The notes beneath the pieces were generated by a model. The model was not told where the DNA came from and ran no database searches. It worked only from the letters and a program-made list of their open reading frames with translations. A stretch of DNA of 64,000 bases from CAWINX01 sp963837585 (GTDB taxonomy: Bacteria > Actinomycetota > Thermoleophilia > Solirubrobacterales > 70-9), in assembly GCA_963837585.1 (NCBI GenBank), contig CAWINX010000003.1:620001-684000 (forward strand). Direction: 5' to 3'. Each line of letters starts with the position of its first letter. Position 1 is the first letter of the stretch. Position numbers and translations under genes: made by a program. This document shows, in pieces, positions 1 to 11,162 of the stretch.

Positions 1-2
1 CG

Positions 3-122
3 TTTGCCGCCGGCCTCACCGCCGCCCAGCGCCGCAAGCTCGACGCCGCGATCGACGCGCTGATGGACCGCGACGACATCGCGGAAGCCTTCGAACACCT
101 CAAGGAAGTGGAGACACCTTGA
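3..122 (+). CDS. C-terminal fragment of an unidentified protein
   Basis: An open frame enters from the left edge of the window and ends at a TGA at 120-122, giving 39 residues that are charged and alpha-helical in character (ending EHLKEVETP). Its stop overlaps the TTG start of the MFS exporter in a TTGA tetranucleotide, the usual sign of translational coupling, so it is probably the preceding gene of the same operon. Operons of this kind often begin with a MarR or TetR regulator, but the fragment is too short to assign a family and no function is claimed. Confidence 0.5.
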   Translation, partial: FAAGLTAAQRRKLDAAIDALMDRDDIAEAFEHLKEVETP

Positions 123-1612
123 CCCGTTACAGCCACCTGATCACCGACGAAAACCGCAAGTGGTGGACGCTCGGGGCGATGTGCTTCGCGCTGTTCATGA
201 TCATGCTCGACAACACCGTCGTGAACGTCGCGCTGCCGACGATCCAGCGCGACCTCGGCGCCTCGATCTCCGGCCTCGAGTGGACGATCAACGGCTACAC
301 GCTCTCCTTCGCGGTCCTGCTCGCCACCGGCGGGCGGCTCGGCGACATCTTCGGCCGCCGCCGCATGTTCCTGTTCGGCGTCGTCATCTTCGCGCTCTCC
401 TCGGCGACCGCCGGGTTCGCGCAGGGCTCCGCCGACCTCGTCGCCAGCCGCGTCGCGCAGGGAGTCGGCGCGGCGCTGATGATGCCGGGCACGCTCTCGA
501 TCATCACCGACGCCTTCCCCGCCCATGAGCGCGGCAAGGCGATGGGCACCTGGGCCGGCGTCTCCGCCCTCGCCCTCGCCGTCGGCCCGGTCCTCGGCGG
601 CTTCCTCACCGAGCACGTCAGCTGGCGGGCGATCTTCTACCTCAACATCCCGGTCGCGATCGGCGCCGTCACGGCGACGCTCTTCGCCGTGCGCGAGTCG
701 CGCGACACGACCGTCGGCCGCGAGGTCGACTACCTCGGCGTCGCCACCCTGACCGCCAGCCTCACGGCGCTGGTCCTGGCCTTGGTCGAGGGCAATAGCT
801 GGGGCTGGGGATCGTTTGCGATCGTCGGCCTGCTGGCCGGCGCCGCCATCGGGTTCGCCGCGTTCGTGCTGACCGAGCTACGGGTCAAGGCGCCGATGGT
901 CGAGTTTCGCTTCTTCGCCGATCGCAACTTCGTCGGCGCGGTCGTGGTGGCGTTGATCATCACCTTCGCGATGATGGGCGTCTTCTTCTTCCTCGCCCTC
1001 TACATGCAGGACATCCTCCGCTACTCGCCGCTGGAGGCCGGGGTGCGCTTCCTGCCCTCGACCCTGATGATCGTCGGGGTGGCGCCGGTCGCCGGGCGGC
1101 TTGCCGATCGCTACGGGCCGCGCTGGCTGATCGTCGCCGGGTTGCTGATCCTGACCGCCTCGCTCTACACCTTCACCGGGATCGCGGTCAACTCCGGCTA
1201 CCTCGACCTGCTGCCCGGCTTCATGCTGCTCGGCATCGGCATCGCCCTGACGATGTCGCCGATGACCAGCGCCGCGATGAACGCCGTCTCGGTCCAGAAA
1301 GCGGGCATCGCCTCGGGCGTCCTCTCGATGTTCCGGATGGTCGGCGGCAGCCTCGGCGTGGCGGTGACCGGCGCGATCTTCCAGGGCGCCGCGGGGAGCA
1401 GCTTCGAAACCGCCACCCCGCAGCAATTCGTCGACGGGCTCAGCAACGCGATGACCGTCTCCGCCGCGGTGACGCTGCTTGGCGCCGTCGTCGCCGCCGC
1501 CGCGATTCGCGCCAGGCCGAAAAAGTCGCTCAGCCTCGCGGCCGCGGAGGCCGAGGTCAGCCCGGGCGGCGAGCTGGTAGAGGGGGCAGAGCTGGCGACG
1601 GCCAGGAGCTAG
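119..1612 (+). CDS. MFS drug-efflux transporter, DHA2 (EmrB/QacA) family
   Basis: A 497-residue polytopic membrane protein, the usual size for 14-helix DHA2 proton antiporters that export drugs or other hydrophobic compounds. Seen in the sequence: the helix-1 signature LDNTVVNVALP (about residues 30-40), the loop 2-3 motif GGRLGDIFGRRR (71-82), and a helix-5 region with repeated glycine and proline (AVGPVLGG). The start is a TTG overlapping the stop of the upstream fragment; the next in-frame ATG would cut into helix 1. The last 56 bases overlap the convergent bioD gene. Family assignment is secure, substrate unknown. Confidence 0.9.
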   Translation: MTRYSHLITDENRKWWTLGAMCFALFMIMLDNTVVNVALPTIQRDLGASISGLEWTINGYTLSFAVLLATGGRLGDIFGRRRMFLFGVVIFALSSATAGFAQGSADLVASRVAQGVGAALMMPGTLSIITDAFPAHERGKAMGTWAGVSALALAVGPVLGGFLTEHVSWRAIFYLNIPVAIGAVTATLFAVRESRDTTVGREVDYLGVATLTASLTALVLALVEGNSWGWGSFAIVGLLAGAAIGFAAFVLTELRVKAPMVEFRFFADRNFVGAVVVALIITFAMMGVFFFLALYMQDILRYSPLEAGVRFLPSTLMIVGVAPVAGRLADRYGPRWLIVAGLLILTASLYTFTGIAVNSGYLDLLPGFMLLGIGIALTMSPMTSAAMNAVSVQKAGIASGVLSMFRMVGGSLGVAVTGAIFQGAAGSSFETATPQQFVDGLSNAMTVSAAVTLLGAVVAAAAIRARPKKSLSLAAAEAEVSPGGELVEGAELATARS

Positions 1613-2231
1613 GCGCCGAGAGGTCGAGGCGCGGCAGCGTCTCGACCTGGACCTCGCCCAGCGAGGCGATCGTCTCGCGGTTCGATTTCTCGACCTCGCT
1701 GGGATTTTCGGGCCACGGCGTGAGCACCACCGCGGCGACCGCCAGCCCGGCGGCGCGGGCAGCCTCAAGGGTCAGCAGCGTGTGGTTGATCGTGCCGAGC
1801 CCCGGCGCCGCCGCGATCACAAGCGGCAGCGCCAGCTCCACCGCGAGGTCGCGGACCGTGTAGCCGGGCGCCAGCGGGACGAGCAGGCCGCCGACGCCTT
1901 CGCAAACCAGCGCGTCGGCACCGCCGGCGGCGGTGCGAGCGGCCTCGAGCAGGCGCTCGGGGTCGATCTCCTCACCCGCCATCGCGGCGGCCAGGTGGGG
2001 AGAGGCGGGCGGGCCGTAGCGGTAGGGGGCGATTTCGGCATCGGACTGACGCGAGCCCGCCGCTCGCCGCAGCAGCTCGTGGTCGGCCTCTCCGCCGTCT
2101 TCGAGGCCGGTGACGGCGGGCTTGAAGACGGCGACTCGCTCGCCCGTCGCCGCAAGGTCGTGGGCGATGACCGCCGCCACCACGGTCTTGCCGACCTCGG
2201 TGCCGGTGCCGGTGACGAAGACCCCGCGCAC
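1557..2231 (-). CDS. bioD: ATP-dependent dethiobiotin synthetase
   Basis: A 224-residue protein that closes the ureido ring of dethiobiotin from 7,8-diaminopelargonate, CO2 and ATP in the cytoplasm. The P-loop GTGTEVGKT lies at residues 8-16, followed by the substrate-binding FKPAVTG region and a CEGVGGLLVPL stretch typical of BioD. It is the third gene of bioB-bioF-bioD, starting 5 bases after the bioF stop. The C-terminal part runs 56 bases into the convergent MFS gene. bioA and the pimeloyl-chain genes are not in the window, so diaminopelargonate must be made from genes elsewhere. Confidence 0.93.
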   Translation of the reverse strand: MRGVFVTGTGTEVGKTVVAAVIAHDLAATGERVAVFKPAVTGLEDGGEADHELLRRAAGSRQSDAEIAPYRYGPPASPHLAAAMAGEEIDPERLLEAARTAAGGADALVCEGVGGLLVPLAPGYTVRDLAVELALPLVIAAAPGLGTINHTLLTLEAARAAGLAVAAVVLTPWPENPSEVEKSNRETIASLGEVQVETLPRLDLSAPSSWPSPALPPLPARRPG

Positions 2232-2236
2232 TCGAC

Positions 2237-3429
<1,193 letters not shown>

Positions 3430-3433
<4 letters not shown>

Positions 3434-4554
3434 GCCGCCTGCGGATACGGAGGCGGCTTCTTGGCCTTCTTGATCACCCGCAGCTGGGTCGAGGGGTCCC
3501 AGAAGTTTGCCTCGTCCTGGTGGTCGATCAACTCCTGCATCGGCGTCGCCGGCGTCTCGCCATCCAGCCAGCCGGAGCGGTTGTCGGGGCGCGGGTTGGC
3601 GCCGTTGTCGGGCTGGCGGGCGACGTTGAGGCCAAGCTCTTCGAACATCGCCCGGTCGTCCTCGGGCTCGGCGCCCAGGGTGGTGAGGAAGTTGCCCATC
3701 ATCACCCCGTTGAGGCCCGCCTTGACCGCCAGCGGCTGCAGGTCGCCGAGGTTCTCGACCCGGCCGCCGCAGAGGCGGAAGAGGGCGCCGGGGATGATCA
3801 GCCGGAAGATCGCCACCCACTTGACGACCTCCCAGGCGTCCATCAGCGGGCGGTCGCCGAACTTGGTCCCGTCGCGCGGGTTGAGCAGGTTGATCGGCAC
3901 CGAGGTCGGGTTGATCTCGGTCAGCTCGAAGGCCATCTCGACCCGCTGGTGGGGGGTCTCGCCGAGGTTGAGGATGCCGCCGACGCAGGTCTCCAGCCCG
4001 GCCTCCTTGACCGCCTGGATCGTCCGCAGTCGGCCCTCGTAGCGGACCGTGGTGGTGACCTCGGGGTAGTAGGAGCGCGCCGACTCGACGTTGTGGTGGA
4101 CGCGCTGGATGCCGGCCTCGCGCAACCGCGTCGCGCGCTCCGCCGACATGTGGCCGATCGAGGCGCAGCGCTTCAGGTTGGTCTGCTCGGCGACCAGGCG
4201 CGCCCCGTCGAGGATTTTCTCGAAGTCGCGCTTGGAGAGCCCCTGGCCCTGGGTGACCATGCAGAAGCGGTGCGCGCCCGCCGCCTCGGCGGCTTTGGCG
4301 TGCTCGAGGATCTGCTCGGGCTCCATCATCGCGTGCATCGGAGTGTCGGACTCGGCGTAGCGCGACTGGGCGCAGAAGCCGCAGTCCTCGGCGCAGCCGC
4401 CCGACTTGGCGTTGACCAGCGAGCACATGTCGGTGGAGTCGGCGAAGTTCTCGCGCCGCACCTTCCAGGCGCGCTCGATCAACTCGCCGATCTCCTGGTG
4501 GTCGGACAGCTCGCCGAGGGCAAGCGCTTCGTCGAAGGAGATCAGGGAGGACAT
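3430..4554 (-). CDS. bioB: Biotin synthase (radical SAM)
   Basis: A 374-residue radical-SAM enzyme that inserts sulfur into dethiobiotin. The 4Fe-4S cysteines are seen at C54, C58 and C61 (GGCAEDCGFCAQS), with the downstream HHNVE, ETCVGGI and DGTKFGDRP blocks that are typical of BioB; the conserved arginine region and a second set of cysteines for the auxiliary cluster are also present. Length fits the actinobacterial form with a short C-terminal extension. It is the first gene of bioB-bioF-bioD; only 48 bases separate it from the cyclase gene upstream on the same strand. I saw no BirA-type operator. Confidence 0.95.
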
Positions 4555-4602
4555 GCGGCGGCAAGGCTAGGCACCGCGCCGGACGTTTGGGAAAGCCCCT
4601 GG

Positions 4603-6129
4603 TCAGGCCGGAGAACCGTCCGAGCGGCCCTCGGAAAGCGCCTCTTCCCGCACCGCTTTCGGGTCGAAGACACGGATCGTGTCCCGCCCGGCGTCCTTGG
4701 CCGCGTACATCGCTGTGTCGGCCTCGGAGAGCGCCGCCTCGGAACTGATCTGCGGGTCGGCGCCGAACATCGCGATCCCGATGCTGGCGGTGATCCGCGC
4801 CCCCTCGTCCCCCTGCGGCACGTGTTCGCGGATCGCGTTCGCGATCGCCCCGGCGACGCTGCGCGCCTCCTTCTCGTCGCAGCGCGGCAGGACGATCGCA
4901 AACTCGTCGCCCCCCAGCCGTGCCAGCACGTCGGTCTCGCGGGTCCGCTTTCGCAGCACTCCGGCGATCTCCTCGATGACGCGATCGCCGGCCTGGTGGC
5001 CGAGCGAGTCGTTGACCTCCTTGAAATTGTCGAGGTCGAGCATCAGCAGCGCGGCGGGGGTGCGGTCGCGGCGGCAGCGCGCCATCTCGGTATGCAGGTC
5101 CTCCTCGAAGCGGCGCCGGTTCTTGAGGCCGGTCAGCGAGTCCTGCTCAGCCTGGCTCTGCAGCTCCCGCATCCGCTCGTTGCGGCTCCAGACCAGGATC
5201 AGCGCCCCGAGCAGCGCGGCCAGCGAGATCCCGACCACCGCCATCAGAATCGGCAGGCCCACGCTGGGCCCGCTGGGGTCGTGGACGACCAGCAGCCAGG
5301 TGCTGTCGGCCACCTTGATCGGCGCCGAAGCCGTGTCGGAGAGGGTGCCCGACGCCCCGAACAACCGCCGGTTGCCCTGTCGAAGCTGCACGACGACATC
5401 GCTTGGCACGGCCGATATCGCGACCGTCGCGAGGTCGTCGACCCGGAACCCCCCGGCGGCGTAGCCGATCAGGGCGCTGCGCCTCTCCGCCACGGTCGCG
5501 GTCGGCGCCCCGTCGCGATAGACGGGGCGGTAGACGGTCAGCCCGACTCCCCCGGTGGGCAGGCGCATGACCGAGGTCGCCGCCGCCGTGCCGCTGTCGC
5601 GGGCGTGGCGCAGGAAGGGCACCCGCTGGGGGTCGACGCCCAGGTCGTAGCCGAGTGGAGGCGGGATGCCCCGGTCGTCGACCGCGTAGGTGAGCGGGAA
5701 GTAGACGGGACGTAATCCGGCCCGGCGCAGGAGCCCGCCCGGGCCCCTCTCGATGATCTGGAAGCCGTGGGCGCTCTCGTATGCGCCGCGCGCAGAACGC
5801 GGCACCCGCTGGACGAAACCGGTCCCGCTGAGGGCGCCGCGGCCCAGCAGCGGCCTGGTGACGACATCGAACTTGTGTTTGTTGAAATTGCCCTCTGCCT
5901 GGTAGAAGGCAGCGGCCGTCGCGAGCTGACCGACCGAGAGCGCCGCCAGTGCCTGCGCCTGGCGGGCCGAGCGCTGCGCCTCGTCCCGCTGGGTGCGCTC
6001 GAAGTTGGTGCGGTCGCGCGAATGGACGATCAGTGCACCGATAACCGAGGCGACTGCGATCGCCGCCACCGCCACCAGGCCTATTCGGAATCCGGGCCGC
6101 ATCCGCCCATTCTCCGCCAATTTCGGCAC
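4603..6129 (-). CDS. Membrane diguanylate cyclase with CHASE sensor
   Basis: A 508-residue protein that should make cyclic-di-GMP. Order: one N-terminal membrane helix (about 14-32), an extracytoplasmic domain with CHASE-like blocks (GTGFVQRV, LGYDLGVDP, RLPTGG), a second membrane helix (about 288-311), then a GGDEF domain. The active-site loop reads ARLGGDEFAIV, so catalysis should be intact, and an RETD sequence five residues before it matches the product-inhibition I-site (RxxD). The CHASE family senses small extracellular ligands; the ligand here is unknown. It precedes bioB on the same strand, with no evident functional link. Confidence 0.92.
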   Translation of the reverse strand: MPKLAENGRMRPGFRIGLVAVAAIAVASVIGALIVHSRDRTNFERTQRDEAQRSARQAQALAALSVGQLATAAAFYQAEGNFNKHKFDVVTRPLLGRGALSGTGFVQRVPRSARGAYESAHGFQIIERGPGGLLRRAGLRPVYFPLTYAVDDRGIPPPLGYDLGVDPQRVPFLRHARDSGTAAATSVMRLPTGGVGLTVYRPVYRDGAPTATVAERRSALIGYAAGGFRVDDLATVAISAVPSDVVVQLRQGNRRLFGASGTLSDTASAPIKVADSTWLLVVHDPSGPSVGLPILMAVVGISLAALLGALILVWSRNERMRELQSQAEQDSLTGLKNRRRFEEDLHTEMARCRRDRTPAALLMLDLDNFKEVNDSLGHQAGDRVIEEIAGVLRKRTRETDVLARLGGDEFAIVLPRCDEKEARSVAGAIANAIREHVPQGDEGARITASIGIAMFGADPQISSEAALSEADTAMYAAKDAGRDTIRVFDPKAVREEALSEGRSDGSPA

Positions 6130-6135
6130 CGCGCG

Positions 6136-6762
6136 CTACTCGGCGGGGTTGTTGGCCAATGACTCCCAGAGATAGAGGGAGGCGAGGCTGCGGTGGGGGC
6201 GCCAGGGCTCGCCGATCTCCAGCACCCGCTCCGGGGCCGGCATCTCGTCGAGCTCGTACTCGATCTGGACGGCTTTGCGGATGCCGAGGTCGCCGCCGGA
6301 GAGGACGTCGGGGCGCTCGAGGTGGAAGAGCAGGAACATCTCCGCGGTCCAGCGGCCGAGGCCCCGCACCGCGACGATCTCCTCGATCGCCTCCTCGTCG
6401 GAGAGCCGGTCGAGCGCGTCCAGCTCCAGCTCGCCGCTGAGCACGTGGGAGGCGAGGTCGCGCAGGTACTCGACCTTGCGGCCGGAGAGCCCGGCGCCGC
6501 GCAGGTCCTCCTCGCCGGCCTCGAGCAGTTGCTCAGGCGTCGGGGTGGCGCCGTCGAAGATCTCGAGGACCCGCCCGTAGATCGTCCGCGCCGCTTTGGT
6601 CGAGAGCTGCTGGCCGACGATCGCCCGCAGCAGGGCGCCGTAGGCGTCGGCCGGGCGCTCCTCGCTGCGTCGCTGCAGTCGCGTCTCCAGGTCGATCTCG
6701 CCGACCCGCTCGATCAGCGCCGCCATCACCGGGTCGGTGGCGGCCAGCGCTTTCGCGCTCAT
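6136..6762 (-). CDS. AlkA-like DNA-3-methyladenine glycosylase (HhH-GPD)
   Basis: A 208-residue base-excision repair glycosylase that removes alkylated purines. Visible features are the QQLSTKAA segment (51-58) found in AlkA/MAG proteins, the helix-hairpin-helix VRGLGRWTAEMF (132-143) and the catalytic aspartate D158 in SGGDLGIRKA. There are no C-terminal cysteines for a 4Fe-4S cluster, which argues against EndoIII/MutY. It ends 6 bases from the cyclase start and may share its transcript. It lacks the N-terminal domain of E. coli AlkA, as is normal for the short bacterial and yeast MAG type. Confidence 0.88.
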   Translation of the reverse strand: MSAKALAATDPVMAALIERVGEIDLETRLQRRSEERPADAYGALLRAIVGQQLSTKAARTIYGRVLEIFDGATPTPEQLLEAGEEDLRGAGLSGRKVEYLRDLASHVLSGELELDALDRLSDEEAIEEIVAVRGLGRWTAEMFLLFHLERPDVLSGGDLGIRKAVQIEYELDEMPAPERVLEIGEPWRPHRSLASLYLWESLANNPAE

Positions 6763-6810
6763 CGACTGCCTCCGGACCCTTTATTTCCGTCGGATACCTC
6801 TGGCATTCTC

Positions 6811-7154
6811 ATGGAGCCTATGGAGACGGGCCGCCGAGAGTTGCTTGAGACGCTGGAGGACCATTACCGCAGCAGCGGTTGGCGGGTCAAGCGCGACGAC
6901 GAAAGGACTCTGTTCGCCGAGGGCCCCGGGGGGGTCACCTGGATTGGGACGGCGGTAATCCGGCCGATCTCAAGGAGGAGGGAGCGGAGGACAGGTTCAA
7001 GAATCTTGCCGAGCGGCGCATGGAGGGCGGCGGTGAGCTCTGTCCCTTCGAGCTGCTTCCCAGCACGGACTGCAAGGAAGACCTGCAGGACCTGTTGCGG
7101 CGCATCGGCATTGCGGATCGCGGCAACGTCGCGGTCTATTCCTTCGCGGCCTGA
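6811..7154 (+). pseudogene. Small conserved-looking protein, interrupted by one frameshift
   Basis: Two adjoining frames give one sensible protein if a single base is added near 6958-6962. Frame one starts at ATG 6811 (or ATG 6820) and reads METGRRELLETLEDHYR to GGVTWIGTAVI. Frame two continues PADLKEEGAEDRFKNLAERR to the stop at 7154. The joined product would be about 114 residues, soluble, with a central WIGTAV strand and an ELCPFELLP segment. I do not recognise the family. It is divergent from the AlkA-like gene and its last 19 bases overlap the convergent restriction-methyltransferase. A sequence error is as likely as a real mutation. Confidence 0.55.
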
Positions 7155-10100
7155 CCCGCAGCGGCGCCCTCTTCGGCCTTTACTCTGCCGATCGATTCGT
7201 AGAAGTCCAGAACCGTTTTGCGCGACTCGCGGATCTCGAACAGGTCGAAGACCTGCTCATCGATCTCGGCTCGTAACTTCGCGATGTCCGCGCTCGGGTC
7301 GGCTTTGAGCGCTTCGACGATTTGCTCGACGCGCTTGACGACAGCCTGCTCGATTTTCTTTGAAGGTCGGCGGTAGGGGAGCTTCTCGATGTAGCCGATA
7401 TCCGCGGTGGCGGTTGTGTTGACAACCTTCTTCATGAAGTAGGTGGCCAATGCCGAGTTCAGATAACCGAGCAGGAACGGTTCCGAGGTCTCAGCGTCTT
7501 CGGTGAAGATTGCGCTGCCCTTATGGCCAAAGATCCAACCTTCAGGCATCAGACGAGCAGAGATATGCCCGCTGGAAACGACTGAGTAGGTGAGAGCAGG
7601 TCGGAAGAAGAACTCTCGGTTGCGGAAGTACGTCTTCCTGGCCGTGCCGGCAGACATCGCCGCTCGCCTTTCGAGCTCCGCCACAGACTCCTCCGACCAG
7701 TCAATGGCTACCTGTGGTTCGCGCCAGTACTCGCCGAAGCCCTCGCCCTTGGCAAAGGGGACCCAATGGGCTTTGGATGGCGGGATTCCCTGTGTATGTT
7801 GCTCTTCAGAAATCGTCGTGGCGAGATCTTTTCGTTTCACCACCTTCTCCAAGCCCGAGAAGGGCGAGTCGATGCCCGCAAGGAAGCGTTTATCGTCGCC
7901 TGTCTGGAGGCCCACACGTCCTTTTGCCACGTCACGAACCCGCAGTGAGTCCTTGGCGGCGGTGAACAGCTCACCAGGCACGCCGACGAAGAACGGTGTC
8001 TCGGGTAGCGCTTCGTATTCCTCCTGACGGAGCTCGGTCACCAACTCGGGCGCCGGCTTGGCGAATTCCGTCGGCTCTCGGATGTAGTCCACAAGGCGCA
8101 TGACGTTGTCTTTGCGTGCGGCTTCGTCGGAGCACTTCTCGAGGGTCGTAATCGCCATCCCGGCGAACTGGAAGCTGACCCCCTCGAAGTGCTTCGTGTC
8201 GGTCAGCAGGATCTCGACGATCTTGCAGCGGTCGAGGATGTAACGACGCAGCGCGGCGTGGGTGGTCAGGGTGCGGAAGCTGTCGTTGGTGATCAGACAG
8301 AGCCTTCCACCCTCGCGCAGGCGCTCGATCGCGCTGGCGAAGAACATCGCGTAGGTGTCGCTGTCCCCGGTTCCCACGCTGCCCGCCTTGATGTCGTTCG
8401 CCCGATTCCCGTAGAGGCGGGCGTAGATCGATTTCTTGTAGTCGGGCTTGCGGGCGCCGTAGGGCGGATTACCCACAACGGCGTCGAACTCGATCTCGTC
8501 GATCGGCTGCAGATCGTCGATGTCGCGGTCGCTGCTGACCGCCAGCTCGGCCTCCGCCTTCGGTCGCCCTTCGGCTTCGAGCACCTCGAAGAGAACAGCT
8601 CGTCGCCGGGTCGCTCTGGTGAGTGGAGCAGCATGTCGTGGACGTAGAGATTCGGTTTGGCGCCGTTCGCCCAGTCGTCGAGCAGGAACATACGGATTGC
8701 CGCAAGGGAGGTGGCGAAGGTGTCGATGTCACCGCCGTAGATCTGCCTGCCGACGATCTCTCGATGGGCATCGGCTGGGTCGACGCCTCGCGCAGCGTGA
8801 AGATCGCGCAGCGCTTCGTAGATGCCCTCGAGGAAGTGCCCCGAGCCCATGCACGGATCGAGCACGCGCGACTCGGCCGTCAGGTTGAGTCGGGAGACCA
8901 TGTAGTCGATGTCGCCTCTGCGGGGTGTAAAAGGCGCCCAGCTTTGCTTGCTGTGCTTGCCGCCCGCTCTTGCCGGTGGCGCCGCTGCGTCGCGACGAGA
9001 GCAAGCCCTGGTAGATGTTGCCGACGTGCTCGTTCGTGAGCTTCGCGAAGCTCTTGGTCGAGAGGTCGAAGACGAGCTCGGCCACCGTTTCCTTGGTGGG
9101 TTTGAAGTAGTCGTACGCGTCCTCGCGGTAGACCAGCGGGAACTCCTCTTGGGCGAGGTCGAAAGCGACACGGATCAGCTCGCTCCAGTTGTTCTGGTCG
9201 ATCACGTGTTCTCTGATCTCACTGGTGAGTTCCGCTCGCAGGCTGCGATAGGCGGTCTCCTCCTCCAGCATCCCATTTCTCGGCGGCCACGTCGCGGATC
9301 TTCTTGCGCAGAAGGCCGAGGAACACCGCGGCTGTCGTCGAAGTCGTGAAGGCGCGGGTCTCGGGCAGGAATTCACGCAGGATCCGGTAGAAGCCCGGCA
9401 GGTTTCTCTCCTCGCAGAGGTTGAGGAAGAAGACCTTGTTGAGGTAGCTGAGCGCTGCCTGGGTGACCATCTCCTCGACCACAGCTTTCTCGGAGGCCTT
9501 CGGTACCTCGGCGAGCTTGCGCTGATAGAGCTGTTCCATTTTCAGGCGTGGTTCGTCGTGGTCGAGGAGGAACTGGCCGAACTTGCTGACGATGCCCGAC
9601 GGACCTTTGGGCCCGACGATGCGGACGGCCTGGGTGACGTCCTTACGCAGGTCGTCCTCGATGCGGTCGAGGTGGTGGAGGAGGATTTCGAGCAGTCGAT
9701 CGGCGTCGACCTCCTCCTGGGCGAACTCGCCTTTTAGGTGGAACTCGGACGATTCGATCCCAGGTCCACACCTCGGTACCGAGCTCCTCGTAGGGCGACT
9801 CGTCGGCGAGCGTGCCGTCGGCCAGCGACTTAAGCCTCAGGAACACCGTTCGCTCCGGCTTGCCGCAGTAGAGGACGAGGAAGGGCGGTGGGGTCTTGAA
9901 GTCCTCGCTGAGGGCGTAGTCGATCAGCTGCCTCTTCGCCTTTTCGATGGCCCGCCGGCGTGTCCAGGGCGTCGTGTCGTTTTAGCTCGCAGAGGACGAC
10001 CGGCGAGTTGCCGATCAGGTAGAGGCCGTCGTGGTGACCACGGGTCTCGCTTGGACTTGAGCCGGCGCATCGCGAGCGTGCGCTGCTCCTGGAACCACTC

Positions 10101-10244
10101 GCCGTCGGCCTGGGTGTTGGTGCGAGGAGGGAACCCGAGCGCCACCATGTCGGGCTCGAACAGCTTCGAGTGAACTTCGGCCTCGGTGTATTCGCGCTTC
10201 TCGGATTCCGGGACGTCGAGACTCGGCAGTTTGAGAAGCGTCAT
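7136..10244 (-). pseudogene. Type IIG-like restriction endonuclease-methyltransferase, multiply frameshifted
   Basis: A gene of about 1030 codons spread over all three minus-strand frames. From ATG 10244: an N-terminal domain with DGLYLIG and CELK, which resembles a PD-(D/E)xK nuclease; a long helical linker; the AdoMet-binding motif DPCMGSGHF; the N6-adenine methyltransferase motif NPPY; then a target-recognition-like C-terminus and stop at 7136. This order is that of Eco57I-type single-chain enzymes that cut and methylate. Breaks lie near 10040, 9970, 9757, 9277 (AAA), 8924 (run of four G) and 8595. As given it cannot make the full enzyme. No separate specificity or resistance gene adjoins it. 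Confidence 0.82.
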
Positions 10245-10355
10245 GACTCATCCCCTCCGATCGTGAGGAGATCTTCGTGCGCTGTCAGCACCTGAATGGA
10301 ACAAGTTCGTCAACGGCGGCAAAAGAATCTCGCATGGAGTCAAGGCGCGTCGCGC

Positions 10356-11162
10356 TCATCGTCCCTTCCACTCGGGCTTGCGCTTCTCGGCGAAGGCGCG
10401 GATGCCCTCGCGCAGGTCCTCGGAGGTGAAGCAGGACTCGCGCAGGGCGATCAGGCCGCCCTCCTGCTGCTCGGTCAGAGTGGGGCAGGAGTTGAGCAGG
10501 TCGATCGCGTGTTTGTTGCCGCGCATCGAGAGCGGCGCGTTGGCGGCGATCGAGGCGGCCAGCTCGACCGTGGCCTTCTCGAACCGCTCCGCGGCGACGA
10601 CCTCGTGGACGAGCCCGATCTCCTCGGCCCGTTCGGCGGTGTAGTTGCGCCCGGTCAGGAACAGCTCCTTGGTCCGCGCCAGCCCGACCGTGTCGAGGAA
10701 CTTGCGCAGGCCGGTGTGGCCGTAGATGAGGCCGAGTTTGGCCGGCGGCATCCCCAGCTTCGCCCCCGACGCACAGACCCGCATGTCGCAGGTGATCGCC
10801 AGCTCCAGCCCGCCGCCCAGGCAGTGGCCGTTGATCGCCGCGACGGTAGGCCAGGGGAAGGAGGCGAGCGCTTCCATCGCCGCGTGGAAGGGGTGGGCGA
10901 CCAGCGCCTCGGCGTCGCGCTCGAAGGTGTCGGCGGGGATCGAGGCGATGTCGTAGCCGGCCGAGAAGACCGGCGGCGCGCCGGTGATCAGTACGCAGCG
11001 GGTCTCGATTCCGCGGTCGAGCCCGGGCAGCGTCTCGGCGAGCGCGTCGAGGATCTCGTGGTCGAGGGCGTTGCGGCGCTCCGGGTTGGAGATGCGGATC
11101 CGGACGACCGCCTCGGCGGGCGAGTCGAGCAGGAGCTTGCCGCCGGCGAGCTCCTCGGTCAC
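10356..11162 (-). CDS. Enoyl-CoA hydratase/isomerase (crotonase) family protein
   Basis: A 268-residue crotonase-fold protein. The two oxyanion-hole segments are present: FSAGYDIA near residue 67 and GHCLGGGLELA near 111. At the position where classical hydratases carry the first catalytic glutamate (xPExxLG) this protein reads MPPAKLGL, so it may not be a simple hydratase. Other crotonase activities (isomerase, hydrolase, decarboxylase) are possible. The GTG start overlaps the stop of the biotin-carrier gene in GTGA, so the two are translated together. The C-terminal EKRKPEWKGR is shared with the crotonase at 27467, suggesting duplication. Confidence 0.88.
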   Translation of the reverse strand: MTEELAGGKLLLDSPAEAVVRIRISNPERRNALDHEILDALAETLPGLDRGIETRCVLITGAPPVFSAGYDIASIPADTFERDAEALVAHPFHAAMEALASFPWPTVAAINGHCLGGGLELAITCDMRVCASGAKLGMPPAKLGLIYGHTGLRKFLDTVGLARTKELFLTGRNYTAERAEEIGLVHEVVAAERFEKATVELAASIAANAPLSMRGNKHAIDLLNSCPTLTEQQEGGLIALRESCFTSEDLREGIRAFAEKRKPEWKGR

